NCBI GenBank assembly: GCA_900473745.1
Contig: UCMW01000003.1
Coordinates: 124,339-188,338 of the forward strand
Source of the DNA: Hyphomicrobiales bacterium
GTDB lineage: Bacteria; Pseudomonadota; Alphaproteobacteria; Rhizobiales; Rhizobiaceae
Direction of reading: 5' to 3'
Length of the DNA: 64,000 nucleotides
Shown here: piece after piece, positions 1 to 9,381 of the stretch
How the letters are laid out: each line of letters starts with the position of its first letter
How positions within the stretch are numbered: position 1 is the first letter of the stretch
Made by a program: the position numbers and the translations under genes
Notes under the pieces: model-generated
The model's database searches: none
What the model saw: the letters and a program-made list of their open reading frames with translations, nothing else
Told to the model about the DNA's origin: nothing

Positions 1-306
1 GAAGTCCAGCCCGGTCGGCGCTGCCATCAGACCGTAGCCGAAGGGACCGGTCGAGCCCGCCTCATAGCCCTTTATACTTGTAAGACCAAATGCCTCGTCA
101 TCGGCCAGCAACGCACAGGCCTCCAGAAGCCTGCAGAGGCGGTCGAGGCTGATCCGAGCTGTCAGGCTCTGAAACACCTCCGGATCGATGTCCAGTGCCT
201 TGCAAATCGGCTTTACATCGATGCCATAGGACTGGGCGTGCTCGACCACCGCAGAGGCGAGGCCGGCTACGGTGGTCAATTCATCGGTGAGATTCCGAGG
301 AGGCAT
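1..306 (-). CDS. AraC-family transcriptional regulator, N-terminal part (runs off the window)
   Basis: Reading leftwards from an ATG at 306 gives 102 codons with no stop before the window edge. The protein begins MPPRNLTDELTTVAGLASAV and continues with a pattern typical of the N-terminal arabinose-binding-type domain of OruR/AraC regulators (a DIDPEVFQSL-like stretch, then a helix with RICRLLEAC-like spacing and a D-D-E-F-GL motif). The DNA-binding HTH domain would lie outside the window, so the class is inferred from the sensor domain only. No convincing Shine-Dalgarno sequence precedes the ATG. It is transcribed in the same direction as the methyltransferase gene at 422-1438, with 115 bp between them, and its target genes cannot be seen. 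Confidence 0.65.
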   Translation of the reverse strand, partial: MPPRNLTDELTTVAGLASAVVEHAQSYGIDVKPICKALDIDPEVFQSLTARISLDRLCRLLEACALLADDEAFGLTSIKGYEAGSTGPFGYGLMAAPTGLDF

Positions 307-421
307 TGGACCGCTGGCGCCAGAAGAGAAGCTGTTGGCGTCAGATGCTAAGCCAGCTGATGTCCTGAGTCGAGCGCCACGTAGTCTATGTTCGTACGTG
401 GTCGGTCAGGATCACGCGTGC

Positions 422-1438
422 TCAGCGCTTTGCCCAGAGTACCTTGAAACGTGCATTCCGGCAGACTTCGCCATGCTGCTTGAAATGTGCACCCAGCACC
501 GGCTCGTAGGGAAGTCCGCGATTGGCGACCATCAGCAGGTCCCCACCGCCGCGAAGCGCGTCCGCAGCCGTCTTGATCATCGCAGCGCCGATCGAGGGTT
601 CTGCTGCGTGGCCTTCATGGAAAGGCGGGTTCATGATGACGAGGTCGTATTTTTCCTTTGGCGGCTCGCTGGCCAGATCCTGCCAGAAGAAGCGGGTCGT
701 CAGATCAGGGCAATTCTTCGCCAGATTGCGCTTGGCGTGCTCCAGCGCCTCGTGGCTCGCCTCGAACAGGTCGATGCGATTGGTGCGCGGCGCAGCATTT
801 GCGAGCATCACCGAAAGATAGCCCCAGCCTGCGCCGAAATCAGCCGCATTGCCGTTGAAGTCTGCCGGCAGCCGCGTCGCAAGCAGTTCCGACCCTTCGT
901 CAGCATGGGCATGCGAGAACAGACCCGAGCGGGTCTCGAAACGGCCCTCGACCGTGACCGGCTTGGCGGCCAGAGTCGATACGAGTGCCGACGTGTCCTC
1001 GGGCACTGTGAACCAGACGACGACGCCGTGATATTTCGGCATGGATTCGGGCGAGAGGCCAAGGCGATCAAGCTGCTTGCGCAGCGGCAGGATTCCGTCT
1101 TCCTTGGCACCTGCGACCAGCACGGAACCGCCAGCCTTGACTCGCTTCAGCGCCTCGGCGACACGATCCTCGTTGACACCCTTGTGTTTGCCGCACAGGA
1201 CGAGCGCGCCGTCGTAATCGTCACCCTCGACCGCGGGCAGCGGCTTCAGATGGCTGGCCTCGAGGCGCTTGAATTCGGGGCGGAAGTCCTGGATCGCCGT
1301 AAGCTCGGCTGCAAAGCCTTCAGGCTTGGAAAATCCCGCTTCCGCACCGAGGAACAGCCAGCGGCTTTCTGCAGCCGGCAGCGCGACAGCCTCGGTGACG
1401 AAGGGATGGAACAGGGTCTTCAGGCTTTCGCGGCTCAT
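422..1438 (-). CDS. rsmC: RsmC/RlmG-type rRNA (guanine-N2) methyltransferase
   Basis: Class I SAM-dependent methyltransferase of 338 aa that probably methylates a guanine N2 in 16S rRNA. The SAM-binding motif I (DFGAGWGYLSVML) lies near residue 200 and the catalytic NPPF motif (NPPFHEGHA) near residue 266. The first 170 residues form the degenerate, catalytically dead first domain typical of RsmC/RlmG. I chose the ATG at 1438 (MSRESLKTLF) because an AAGAAG element sits a suitable distance upstream; an in-frame start at 1465 would add nine unlikely residues. It follows pnp on the same strand but lies beyond the pnp terminator, so it is probably transcribed separately. RsmC versus RlmG specificity cannot be settled by eye. 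Confidence 0.8.
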   Translation of the reverse strand: MSRESLKTLFHPFVTEAVALPAAESRWLFLGAEAGFSKPEGFAAELTAIQDFRPEFKRLEASHLKPLPAVEGDDYDGALVLCGKHKGVNEDRVAEALKRVKAGGSVLVAGAKEDGILPLRKQLDRLGLSPESMPKYHGVVVWFTVPEDTSALVSTLAAKPVTVEGRFETRSGLFSHAHADEGSELLATRLPADFNGNAADFGAGWGYLSVMLANAAPRTNRIDLFEASHEALEHAKRNLAKNCPDLTTRFFWQDLASEPPKEKYDLVIMNPPFHEGHAAEPSIGAAMIKTAADALRGGGDLLMVANRGLPYEPVLGAHFKQHGEVCRNARFKVLWAKR

Positions 1439-1463
1439 GGTTCGGTCTTCTTTCTCGGCGAAC

Positions 1464-1491
1464 AAAAAAGGCGCGGAATTTCTCCCGCGCC
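1464..1491 (-). terminator. Intrinsic terminator of pnp
   Basis: On the minus strand GGCGCGG (1491-1485) pairs perfectly with CCGCGCC (1476-1470) across a loop of about 8 nt. A run of six T follows at once. It lies 22 bp after the pnp stop codon. Confidence 0.85.
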
Positions 1492-1513
1492 TCGAATCGG
1501 GGACGACGTCCGC

Positions 1514-3652
1514 TTATTCAGCGGCTTCGCCATCCTTCTTATCGGCAGCGACTTCCTTGCCGGTCGTCTGGTCGACGGCCTTCATGGAGAGGCGAACCTT
1601 GCCGCGCTCGTCAAAGCCCATCAGCTTGACCCAGACCTTGTCGCCTTCCTTGACGACGTCGGAGGTCTTGGCAACGCGCTCGGAGGCGAGCTGCGAGATG
1701 TGCACGAGGCCGTCACGCGAACCGAAGAAGTTGACGAAGGCGCCGAAGTCGGCGGTCTTCACGACGGTACCTTCATAGATCACGCCGACTTCCGGCTCGG
1801 CAACGATCGAATGGATCCACTTGCGGGCAGCTTCGATTTCCTTGCCGGAGGCGGAGGCGATCTTCACGGTGCCATCGTCTTCGATGTTGATCTTGGCGCC
1901 GGTCTTTTCGACGATTTCGCGGATGACCTTGCCACCCGAACCGATGACTTCGCGGATCTTGTCGACCGGGATGTTCATCACTTCGATGCGCGGAGCGAAT
2001 TCGCCGAGCTGGCCACGGCTTTCCGAAAGGGCGTTCGCCATTTCGTTCAGGATGTGCTTGCGGCCACCCTGCGCCTGGCCGAGTGCGACCTTCATGATCT
2101 CTTCGGTGATACCGGCGATCTTGATGTCCATCTGCAGCGAGGTGATGCCGTCGGCAGTACCCGCTACCTTGAAGTCCATGTCGCCGAGGTGGTCTTCGTC
2201 ACCCAGGATGTCGGAGAGAACGGCGAAGCGTTCACCTTCGAGAATCAGACCCATGGCGATACCGGCAACCGGCTTGGCCAGCGGAACGCCGGCGTCCATC
2301 AGTGCGAGCGACGTGCCGCAGACGGTTGCCATCGAGGACGAGCCGTTCGACTCGGTGATCTCGGAGACGACGCGCAGCGTGTAGGGGAACTGGTCAGCCG
2401 ACGGCAGCATCGGGCGGATAGCGCGCCATGCAAGCTTGCCATGGCCGATTTCGCGGCGGCCCGGGGAGCCCATGCGGCCGGTTTCACCGACCGAGTAGGG
2501 CGGGAAGTTGTAATGCAGCAGGAAGCGTTCCTTGTACATGCCGGTGAGCGAATCGACATACTGTTCGTCTTCGCCGGTGCCGAGCGTGGCCACAACGATC
2601 GCCTGGGTCTCGCCGCGGGTGAAGAGAGCCGAACCATGCGTACGCGGCAGGATACCGACTTCGGAGACGATCGCGCGAACGGTCGACAGGTCACGGCCGT
2701 CGATGCGGCTCTTGGTGTCGAGGATGTTCCAGCGAACGATCTTTGCCTGCAGGTGCTTGAAGACCGCACCGATGACTTCGTTCGGGTACTTCGGTTCTTC
2801 GCCTTCCGGGAAGAAGTGTGCCTTCACCTTGGCCTTCACGGCGTCGACGGCAGCATAACGATCAGCCTTCTGGGTGATCTTGTAGGCGGCGCGCAGTTCG
2901 GTCTCGGCGATCGAGAGCATTTCGGCTTCGAGAGCGGAATGATCTTCCGGTTCGAACTCGCGCGGCTCCTTGGCAGCCACTTCAGCGAGCTTGATGATCG
3001 CGTCGATGACCGGCTGGAAGCCCTTGTGGCCGAACATGACGGCGCCGAGCATGATGTCTTCGTTCAGTTCCTTGGCTTCCGACTCGACCATCAGGACGGC
3101 GTCCTGGGTGCCGGCGACAACGAGATCGAGCGTCGATTCGTCCATCTCGTCGAGATGCGGGTTCAGAACATATTCGCCGTTGATGTAGCCGACTCGTGCG
3201 CCGCCGACCGGGCCCATGAAGGGAACGCCGGAGAGCGTCAGCGCAGCCGAAGCGGCAACCATGGCAAGCACGTCCGGATCGTTCTCGAGGTCATGCTGGA
3301 CGACGGTGACGACGACCTGGGTTTCGTTCTTGTAGCCTTCCGGGAAGAGCGGGCGGATCGGACGATCGATCAGGCGGGAAACCAGCGTTTCCTTCTCCGA
3401 AGGGCGACCTTCGCGCTTGAAATAGCCACCCGGAATCTTGCCGGCGGCATAGGTCTTTTCCTGGTAGTTGACGGTGAGCGGGAAGAAGTCCTGGCCGGGC
3501 TTCGCCGACTTGGCCGAAACGACGGTGGCGAGAACGACGGTTTCGCCGTAAGTGGCGAGAACGGCACCGTCGGCCTGGCGAGCGATCTTGCCGGTTTCCA
3601 GCTTTAGCGGGCGGCCTGCCCACTCGATTTCAACGCTGTGAACATCAAACAT
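1514..3652 (-). CDS. pnp: Polyribonucleotide nucleotidyltransferase (PNPase)
   Basis: A 712-aa 3'-5' phosphorolytic exoribonuclease, a core part of bacterial RNA turnover. Two RNase PH domains come first (begins [20 protein letters not shown]), then a KH domain with [12 protein letters not shown] near residue 560 and a C-terminal S1 domain ([20 protein letters not shown]) ending in a lysine/glutamate-rich tail. The length matches the family. The start at 3652 has AAGGA about 8 nt upstream; the open frame extends further but those residues are not PNPase-like. It follows rpsO on the same strand, as in many bacteria, with a 316-bp spacer rich in hairpins that could support autoregulation. Confidence 0.97.
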   Translation of the reverse strand: MFDVHSVEIEWAGRPLKLETGKIARQADGAVLATYGETVVLATVVSAKSAKPGQDFFPLTVNYQEKTYAAGKIPGGYFKREGRPSEKETLVSRLIDRPIRPLFPEGYKNETQVVVTVVQHDLENDPDVLAMVAASAALTLSGVPFMGPVGGARVGYINGEYVLNPHLDEMDESTLDLVVAGTQDAVLMVESEAKELNEDIMLGAVMFGHKGFQPVIDAIIKLAEVAAKEPREFEPEDHSALEAEMLSIAETELRAAYKITQKADRYAAVDAVKAKVKAHFFPEGEEPKYPNEVIGAVFKHLQAKIVRWNILDTKSRIDGRDLSTVRAIVSEVGILPRTHGSALFTRGETQAIVVATLGTGEDEQYVDSLTGMYKERFLLHYNFPPYSVGETGRMGSPGRREIGHGKLAWRAIRPMLPSADQFPYTLRVVSEITESNGSSSMATVCGTSLALMDAGVPLAKPVAGIAMGLILEGERFAVLSDILGDEDHLGDMDFKVAGTADGITSLQMDIKIAGITEEIMKVALGQAQGGRKHILNEMANALSESRGQLGEFAPRIEVMNIPVDKIREVIGSGGKVIREIVEKTGAKINIEDDGTVKIASASGKEIEAARKWIHSIVAEPEVGVIYEGTVVKTADFGAFVNFFGSRDGLVHISQLASERVAKTSDVVKEGDKVWVKLMGFDERGKVRLSMKAVDQTTGKEVAADKKDGEAAE

Positions 3653-3968
3653 ATCTTGTCCTTCATATGCAGGTCCGGGCCGCCGATGATCGGGGGCGCG
3701 CAGGCTCTGCAATGTGCTGACGCAATCACGGGCAAGACAGTGGGAGGCTTCAGAAACGGCCTTGGCCGGCAAAGGCATCCTCGAGGATGCGGAAGCGTCC
3801 AACAATCCTGCCCCATGACAGGTCATCGGTTGTCGTCGACAGATCCGGCCCATCCGGTCTGTCATTTGTTTCGTGCGATCGTCGCGCGAAACCGTGTCGC
3901 GGGTCTTATGGCCTCACCCGGAAAGGCAACCGGCGGACCTTCGCTAGCGAAGACCCGCCGGGAACTTG
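3653..3968 (-). other. rpsO-pnp intergenic leader with hairpins
   Basis: This 316-bp spacer has no gene I can support. On the minus strand it holds a long stem right after rpsO (3930-3961), a second stem GTTTCG/CGAAAC with an inner wobble extension (3868-3892), a short CGGCC-TT-GGCCG element (3757-3768) and the perfect palindrome GCATCCTCGAGGATGC (3775-3790). The pnp Shine-Dalgarno sequence is at its 3' end. In enterobacteria the pnp leader is cleaved by RNase III and used for PNPase autoregulation; that the same happens here is inference from position and structure. Confidence 0.5.
3930..3961 (-). terminator. Long hairpin after rpsO (leaky terminator or processing site)
   Basis: CCGGCGG at 3930-3936 pairs with CCGCCGG at 3955-3961, and the central TTCGCTAGCGAA is itself palindromic. 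With three wobble or G-C pairs between them, the whole forms a stem of about 14-15 bp. It begins 8 bp after the rpsO stop. The tract downstream on the transcribed strand is TTGCCTTT, only partly U-rich, so read-through into pnp or RNase III cleavage is plausible. Confidence 0.65.
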
Positions 3969-4238
3969 TTAGCGGCGGATGCCGAGGCTGGTGATCAGCT
4001 TCGTGTAACGGCCTTCGTCCTTCTTCTTCACGTAGTCAAGAAGCGAACGGCGGCTCGAAACCATGGTCAGAAGGCCACGACGCGAGTGGTTGTCCTTCTT
4101 GTGACCCTTGAAGTGTTCGGTCAGGTTATTGATCCGCTCGGTCAGGATCGCAACCTGGACTTCCGGCGAACCGGTGTCGCCTTCGTTGATCGCGTATTCC
4201 TTGATGAGCTCAGCCTTGCGCTCTGCAGTGATCGACAT
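3969..4238 (-). CDS. rpsO: 30S ribosomal protein S15
   Basis: An 89-aa protein starting [16 protein letters not shown] and ending [10 protein letters not shown], the usual size and termini of S15. It binds 16S rRNA early in assembly of the 30S platform. The conserved internal segment [20 protein letters not shown], which carries rRNA-contacting residues, is intact. The start at 4238 is preceded by AAAGGA at good spacing; an upstream in-frame ATG at 4277 would add 13 non-family residues. It lies between truB and pnp on the same strand, the order found widely in bacteria. Confidence 0.97.
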   Translation of the reverse strand: MSITAERKAELIKEYAINEGDTGSPEVQVAILTERINNLTEHFKGHKKDNHSRRGLLTMVSSRRSLLDYVKKKDEGRYTKLITSLGIRR

Positions 4239-4330
4239 CGTAAATCCTTTCTGGATTACAGGAAACAGGGACGCCAAAGGCCGGGATGTCGTCCAGCATT
4301 GGCCGTGAATGCAGGCACCCGTAGGGCCAG

Positions 4331-4381
4331 CTGCCGCCGCCTATACTCTATTCCCTGATGAAAGGAAAGAGCAGGCGGCAG
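4331..4381 (-). repeat. Perfect inverted repeat between truB and rpsO
   Basis: CTGCCGCC at 4331-4338 and GGCGGCAG at 4374-4381 are exact inverted copies. The inner segment adds a second, imperfect stem (CTCTaTTCC against GGAAaGAG). It starts 8 bp after the truB stop codon. It has no U-tract, so it looks like a processing or stability element rather than a strong terminator. Confidence 0.55.
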
Positions 4382-4388
4382 GAAGGGT

Positions 4389-5318
4389 TCAGGCGAAGAC
4401 TCGGCGCGGATGAAACTCACCGCCCGCGATCTCACCGATCGCGATCAGCTTGCCGCCGGCAAGTGCGACCGCCTCCGGTTCGGCGACGGGCGCGTCGCGC
4501 CCGCGCAGGATGATCGGGTTGCCCATGCGCAGACGATGCGCCTGGTCATCGGTGATCCGCAGTTGCGGCAAGGCGGACAGCGCCTCGGCAGTATCGCCGA
4601 GGAAGGCGTCGAGAGCAGCCAACCGTTCATCGCGGTCTTCTATGGCTTCGAGCGCCACGAGCTCCGCGAGCGGCACCATCGTCTCTTCGGCAAACGGAGC
4701 CACGAATGTGCGGCGGAGCGAGGAGATATGTCCGTAGCAGCCGAGGTCGCGTCCGAAGTCGCGGGCGAGCGAGCGCACATAGGTACCCTTGCCGCATTCG
4801 ACTTCGAAATGTGCCTTGTCGGCTTCGCAGTTCAAAAGCGTCAGCCTGTGAACCTCGACTTCACGCGAGGGAATCTCGACCGTCTCGCCGTCGCGGGCGA
4901 GGTCATAGGCACGTTCGCCGGCAATCTTGATTGCGGAGAACTGCGGCGGGATCTGGCTGATGGTCCCCACATAGTTCGGCAGCAGGGCACGAATGTCTTC
5001 CTCGGCCGGACGCTTGTCCGAGCTCTGTGTGACCTCTCCCTCGAGGTCATCCGTCGAACGCTCCTCGCCCCAGGTCACCGTGAACTCGTAGATCTTGCGC
5101 CCGTCCATGACGTAAGGAACGGTCTTGGTCGCATCGCCGAGCGCGATCGGCAGCATGCCGGACGCGAGAGGGTCGAGCGTGCCGGCATGCCCGGCCTTCT
5201 GGGCGTTGAACAGCCACTTGATCTTGCCGACGGCCTCGGTCGAGCCGAAATCGACCGGCTTGTCGAGGATGAGCCAGCCCGAAATCGGGCGGCCCTTGGG
5301 CTTTCTGGGTTTGGACAT
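4389..5318 (-). CDS. truB: tRNA pseudouridine(55) synthase
   Basis: A 309-aa enzyme that makes pseudouridine 55 in the T-loop of tRNAs. It starts [20 protein letters not shown]. The catalytic motif [15 protein letters not shown] carries the active-site Asp near residue 48, and the [17 protein letters not shown] and [13 protein letters not shown] segments are typical of TruB. The C-terminal part (RMGNPIIL) resembles the PUA-like tail. It lies 12 bp downstream of rbfA on the same strand, so the two are very likely co-transcribed in the nusA-infB operon. Confidence 0.96.
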   Translation of the reverse strand: MSKPRKPKGRPISGWLILDKPVDFGSTEAVGKIKWLFNAQKAGHAGTLDPLASGMLPIALGDATKTVPYVMDGRKIYEFTVTWGEERSTDDLEGEVTQSSDKRPAEEDIRALLPNYVGTISQIPPQFSAIKIAGERAYDLARDGETVEIPSREVEVHRLTLLNCEADKAHFEVECGKGTYVRSLARDFGRDLGCYGHISSLRRTFVAPFAEETMVPLAELVALEAIEDRDERLAALDAFLGDTAEALSALPQLRITDDQAHRLRMGNPIILRGRDAPVAEPEAVALAGGKLIAIGEIAGGEFHPRRVFA

Positions 5319-5330
5319 CTAGGTCTTTTC

Positions 5331-5735
5331 TCAGTCTTTGTCTTCGTCGGAGCCGAGATCGCGCTGGACCTCCGGCGAGCGCAGCAGCGCATCGATCTTC
5401 TGGTAGTTGTCGAAGCTTGTGTCGTCGCGGAAGCGTACTTCCGGCATGTATTTCATCTGCCGCAGCTGGCCGCCGATGCGCCCGCGGATAAACTTCGCAT
5501 GCTTGTTCAGCGCCGCGATGACAGCGTCATGGTCGGACACGCCGAGCGGGGCCACATAGGCGGTCGCCATCTTGAGATCGGGCGACATGCGCACTTCCGA
5601 GACCGAGATGACAGTCTTCTCGATGAGGTCGTCATTGACCTCGCCACGCTGGAGCACCTGGGTGATGGCGGCACGCACCTGCTCGCCGACGCGCAGCATC
5701 CGCTGCGAAGGTGCCGATGAGGTTGGTTTGGTCAT
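5331..5735 (-). CDS. rbfA: 30S ribosome-binding factor A
   Basis: A 134-aa KH-like 16S rRNA maturation factor. It begins with a short disordered leader and then [20 protein letters not shown], with the family segment [20 protein letters not shown] and a C-terminal [20 protein letters not shown] matching the KH fold of RbfA. RbfA acts on the 5' helix of 16S rRNA in late 30S maturation and cold adaptation. The acidic end (LGSDEDKD) is usual in alphaproteobacteria. It lies between infB and truB on the same strand. Confidence 0.95.
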   Translation of the reverse strand: MTKPTSSAPSQRMLRVGEQVRAAITQVLQRGEVNDDLIEKTVISVSEVRMSPDLKMATAYVAPLGVSDHDAVIAALNKHAKFIRGRIGGQLRQMKYMPEVRFRDDTSFDNYQKIDALLRSPEVQRDLGSDEDKD

Positions 5736-5846
5736 GGTTCAATTGCCTTTCGCATGAGGTATCCGGGGCTCTCGCCGCTCGCATCATGCCGTGAATTGCC
5801 GTTCATCCGACGATAGGTCGGAGATCACGATCACCATAAACAGCGA

Positions 5847-5865
5847 GCGCCGGAAGATCCGGCGC
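5847..5865 (-). repeat. GC-rich hairpin in the infB-rbfA spacer
   Basis: GCGCCGG (5847-5853) and CCGGCGC (5859-5865) form a perfect 7-bp stem with a 5-nt loop, about 30 nt after the infB stop. The following transcript reads TCGCTGTTTATGG, with only three U in a row. It may be a weak attenuator or a stability element inside the operon. Confidence 0.5.
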
Positions 5866-5896
5866 CCGAAGGGATCGTAGTTCGAAACGCCTGAGA

Positions 5897-8596
5897 TCAG
5901 AGCGTACGCGTGATATGTTCCACGCGGAAGCACTCGATCGTGTCGCCGGCGCGGATGTCTTCGTAGTTCTCGAAGGCCATACCGCATTCCTGGCCCATCG
6001 GCACTTCGGCGACTTCGTCCTTGAAGCGCTTGAGCGTCTTGAGCTTGCCTTCGTGGATGACGACATTGTCGCGCAGCAGGCGAACGCCGGCACCACGCTC
6101 GACCTTGCCCTCGATAACACGGCAACCCGCGACCTTGCCGGTCTTGGTGATGTTGAACACCTCCAGGATCTCGGCATTGCCAAGGAAGGTTTCGCGACGC
6201 TCCGGAGAGAGCAGACCCGACATCGCTGCCTTCACGTCATCCACCAGATCGTAGATGATGTTGTAGTAGCGGATCTCGATGCCGGCACGCTCTGACGCGG
6301 TGCGAGCCTGGGCATTGGCGCGGACATTGAAGCCGATGATCGCGGCATTGGATGCCTCGGCGAGCGAGATATCCGATTCCGTGATGGCGCCCGCGCCCGA
6401 ATGGACGATGCGAGCCCGCACCTCGTCGGTGCCAAGCTTGTCGAGGGCAGCCACGATGGCTTCCACGGAGCCCTGGACGTCGCCCTTGATGACCAGCGGG
6501 AATTCCTTGAAGCCGGTATTCTGCAGCTGGCTCATCATCTGTTCGAGCGAACCGCGCTGACCGGACTGGCGGGCAGCGGCCTTGTCGCGGGCCAGACGCT
6601 GACGATATTCGGAGATCTCGCGAGCGCGGCTCTCGTTCTCGACCACGGCAAACTTGTCGCCAGCAGCCGGTGTACCCGACAGGCCGAGGATTTCGACCGG
6701 CATGGCCGGACCCGCTTCCTTGACATGTTCGCCCTTGTCGTTGACCAGAGCACGCACACGGCCCCACTGATCACCGGCCACGATGATCTGGCCGGGCTTC
6801 AGCGTACCCTTCTGGACGAGAACGGTCGCAACCGCGCCTCGACCGCGGTCGAGCTGGGCTTCGATGACGGTCCCTTCGGCAGTCCGCGTCGGATCGGCCT
6901 TGAGGTCGAGGATTTCGGCCTGCAGCAGCACGGCTTCGAGCAGCTTGTCGAGGTTGAGCTTGTTCTTCGCCGAAACCTCGACGTCGAGCACTTCACCACC
7001 CATGGATTCCACGAAGACTTCGTGCTGCAGAAGCTGCTGGCGAACCTTGTCCGGGTTTGCCTCATGCTTGTCGATCTTGTTGATCGCCACGATGATCGGA
7101 ACGCCGGCAGCCTTCGCATGGCTGATGGATTCGATCGTCTGCGGCATCACGCTGTCGTCGGCCGCAACCACAAGGATCGCAATGTCGGTCGCCTGGGCAC
7201 CACGGGCACGCATCGCGGTAAACGCGGCGTGGCCGGGGGTGTCGATGAAGGTGATCTTCTGGCCGTTCTGCTCGACCTGGTAGGCACCGATATGCTGGGT
7301 GATGCCACCGGCTTCGCCCGACACGACCGAGGTCTTGCGGATGGCGTCGAGCAGCGAGGTCTTGCCGTGGTCGACGTGGCCCATGATGGTGACAACGGGC
7401 GGACGCGCCACCAGTTCGCCTTCGTCGTCCTTCACATTGAAGATACCTTCTTCAACGTCGGATTCCGAAACGCGCTTCACGGTGTGGCCGAATTCGGTGG
7501 CGATGAGTTCGGCAAGGTCGGCGTCGATGACGTCGCCCGGCTTCATCATCTGGCCTTCCTTCATCAGGTACTTGATGACGTCGACGGCGCGTTCGGACAT
7601 GCGCTGCGACAGTTCCTGAATGGTGATGGTTTCCGGCAGGGTTACCTCGCGCATGACCTTTTCGCGGGTTTCCTGCATCTGGCTGCGGCGGAACTTCTCC
7701 TGCCGACGGCGCATGGCAGACAGCGAGCGACCGCGTGCGGTGCCGTCATCCTCGACATTGGCCGTGGTGACGGTCAGCTTGCCGCGACGACGGTCTTCTT
7801 CGACCTTCGGACGGGCAGGCACCTTGGCGACGACAGGCATGGCCACCTTGCCACGGCCGGGAATGGTCCGCGGAGAGGAACGGCTCTCTTCTTCGTCGTT
7901 GTTCTTGCGTCCACGCACGAAGCCCGGTGCGCCGGGTGCCGGAATGGCCGTACGGTTCACGGGAGCGGGTGCAGCAGCAGCCACTGGGGCAGCAGCAGGC
8001 TCGGCGACCACCTCGGGTTCCGGCTCCGGCTCGGGTTGCGGTTCGGCAGCGCGGCGTGCGGCCTCTTCGGCGGCAATCCGTGCGGCTTCTTCGGCTTCCG
8101 CCTTGCGGCGTGCCTCGTCGATCACACGCTGCTTGGCCTCTTCGACTTCGCGAACCTGGGCTTCGGCCAGTGCACGCCGGCGTGCTTCCATCTCGCCGGC
8201 CGACAGGTCGTGCAGCACGGCGCCGCGGGGACGTTCCTGCTGACGGGGCGGTTGCGAAGGCTGGGGACGCTGCGGCTGCTGGGGACGCTGCGGCTGCGGT
8301 GTCGGCTGATGCACACGCGTCGCGGCTGGAGCCGGCGCAGGCGCGGGCGCCGGGCGGGCGGCAGCAACGGGTGCCGTTGGCGCAGGAGCAGGGGCCTGCG
8401 CTGCGGGTGTTGCAATGGGAGTAATTGGCTTTTCGTCCAGCGGGCGGGTCGGGCGGCGTTTTACCGTCTCGACGACGACCGACTTCGTACGGCCGCGCCC
8501 CATGTCCTGGCGCACGGTACCCTGGCTCATCCCTGAGGGCTTCAAGGTGAGTGTCTTCTTCACGCCGATTGTCTTGTCGTCTTTGTTGTCGGTCAT
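5897..8596 (-). CDS. infB: Translation initiation factor IF-2
   Basis: An 899-aa GTPase that places initiator tRNA on the 30S subunit. The N-terminal 300 or so residues are low complexity: Pro/Ala/Gln-rich, then an Arg/Glu/Ala-rich helix ([20 protein letters not shown]) and a basic [10 protein letters not shown] region. The conserved core follows: the IF2_N-like segment ending in the [11 protein letters not shown] region, G1 GHVDHGKTS near residue 402, DTPGHAAF, and NKIDK. C-terminal beta-barrel domains end in [12 protein letters not shown]. It lies downstream of the ylxR-like gene and upstream of rbfA. The long N-terminal extension is common in alphaproteobacteria. Confidence 0.97.
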   Translation of the reverse strand: MTDNKDDKTIGVKKTLTLKPSGMSQGTVRQDMGRGRTKSVVVETVKRRPTRPLDEKPITPIATPAAQAPAPAPTAPVAAARPAPAPAPAPAATRVHQPTPQPQRPQQPQRPQPSQPPRQQERPRGAVLHDLSAGEMEARRRALAEAQVREVEEAKQRVIDEARRKAEAEEAARIAAEEAARRAAEPQPEPEPEPEVVAEPAAAPVAAAAPAPVNRTAIPAPGAPGFVRGRKNNDEEESRSSPRTIPGRGKVAMPVVAKVPARPKVEEDRRRGKLTVTTANVEDDGTARGRSLSAMRRRQEKFRRSQMQETREKVMREVTLPETITIQELSQRMSERAVDVIKYLMKEGQMMKPGDVIDADLAELIATEFGHTVKRVSESDVEEGIFNVKDDEGELVARPPVVTIMGHVDHGKTSLLDAIRKTSVVSGEAGGITQHIGAYQVEQNGQKITFIDTPGHAAFTAMRARGAQATDIAILVVAADDSVMPQTIESISHAKAAGVPIIVAINKIDKHEANPDKVRQQLLQHEVFVESMGGEVLDVEVSAKNKLNLDKLLEAVLLQAEILDLKADPTRTAEGTVIEAQLDRGRGAVATVLVQKGTLKPGQIIVAGDQWGRVRALVNDKGEHVKEAGPAMPVEILGLSGTPAAGDKFAVVENESRAREISEYRQRLARDKAAARQSGQRGSLEQMMSQLQNTGFKEFPLVIKGDVQGSVEAIVAALDKLGTDEVRARIVHSGAGAITESDISLAEASNAAIIGFNVRANAQARTASERAGIEIRYYNIIYDLVDDVKAAMSGLLSPERRETFLGNAEILEVFNITKTGKVAGCRVIEGKVERGAGVRLLRDNVVIHEGKLKTLKRFKDEVAEVPMGQECGMAFENYEDIRAGDTIECFRVEHITRTL

Positions 8597-8697
8597 TCCG
8601 TTCCCGTTCCTTCGAGCGGGGCCGGATGCCGAGCATCAGGCCTCGCCGTTCACATACTGTCCTAAACCACGGAGGCCGACCTGTGCCGGTGACCGCG

Positions 8698-9381
8698 TCA
8701 TTGTGATTTCGGGCCAGCGCCCGATACCTGCGGCGCGCGGCCGCGATAGGTTTCGAGCAGAGTTGCGCGCTTCACTACACCTTCACCTGCCTGCCCTGCA
8801 AGCACGCAAGCATGGATAAACGCATTCTGGCCCATCTGCTCTTCCAATTCCGCCCCGGTCAGAAGGTGGAAAGCGGGCACTTCCGCCTCCGCCCCCGTTC
8901 CGAGGTGCCAGGCCTTACGGGCCTGGTCGATCTTTCTCACGCCATCCGCTGCGGCATCCTGCGAATGGAACACCGCAATGGCTTCGCCGCTTCGTACCGC
9001 CGCCTCGACCTTCGCCGCTCCGGTGACAAACTGGCCGGCCTTCCGCGCCATGTTCATCATGCCGATCAGCTGCGCGACCAGAAGGCGCTCAACCACGGAT
9101 CCGAGATCCGGATCCGCCTTCACATCTCGTTTCAGGGCCCGGGCGAAGAGTTTCTTCGCCACGGCCTTGTCGACGGCCTCCCGGTTGGGGCTGACCCAGC
9201 AGCCCCGGCCCGGAAGCGAGCGCTTCAGGTCCGGGACGATGGTCCCGTCCGGCGCTGCCACGAAACGCAGCAGCGTCTCGGGCGATCCGCTCTCGCGGGT
9301 GACGATGCACATCCGTCCGTTCGCTTCGGAAAGGTCGAAATCGTCCTCGACCTCTGTCGCGTCCGGCCTCTCGGCGCTCAT
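8698..9381 (-). CDS. YlxR/DUF448 RNA-binding protein with a C-terminal L7Ae-like domain
   Basis: A 227-aa protein. Residues 20-95 match the YlxR (DUF448) fold: RMCIVTRESGSPETLLRFV followed by PGRGCWVSPNREAVDKAV, where the usual GRGA/W loop is visible. Residues 105-200 look like the ribosomal L7Ae/L30e-type domain (VAQLIGMMNMARKAGQFVTG), which in other bacteria is often a separate protein (YlxQ). So the two nusA-operon partners appear fused. The ATG at 9381 overlaps the nusA stop by one base (TGATG), implying translational coupling; a GTG one codon upstream is an alternative. It is probably an RNA-binding or expression-regulating factor; the exact role is unknown. Confidence 0.85.
   Translation of the reverse strand: MSAERPDATEVEDDFDLSEANGRMCIVTRESGSPETLLRFVAAPDGTIVPDLKRSLPGRGCWVSPNREAVDKAVAKKLFARALKRDVKADPDLGSVVERLLVAQLIGMMNMARKAGQFVTGAAKVEAAVRSGEAIAVFHSQDAAADGVRKIDQARKAWHLGTGAEAEVPAFHLLTGAELEEQMGQNAFIHACVLAGQAGEGVVKRATLLETYRGRAPQVSGAGPKSQ

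Noticed and set aside
272..3607. A 1111-aa open frame on the plus strand across rsmC and pnp
   Set aside because: It is the antisense shadow of pnp and rsmC. Its residues are low in any known family and the minus-strand genes are unambiguous.
6401..8536. A 711-aa plus-strand open frame opposite infB
   Set aside because: High-GC antisense frame; infB on the minus strand has every expected motif.
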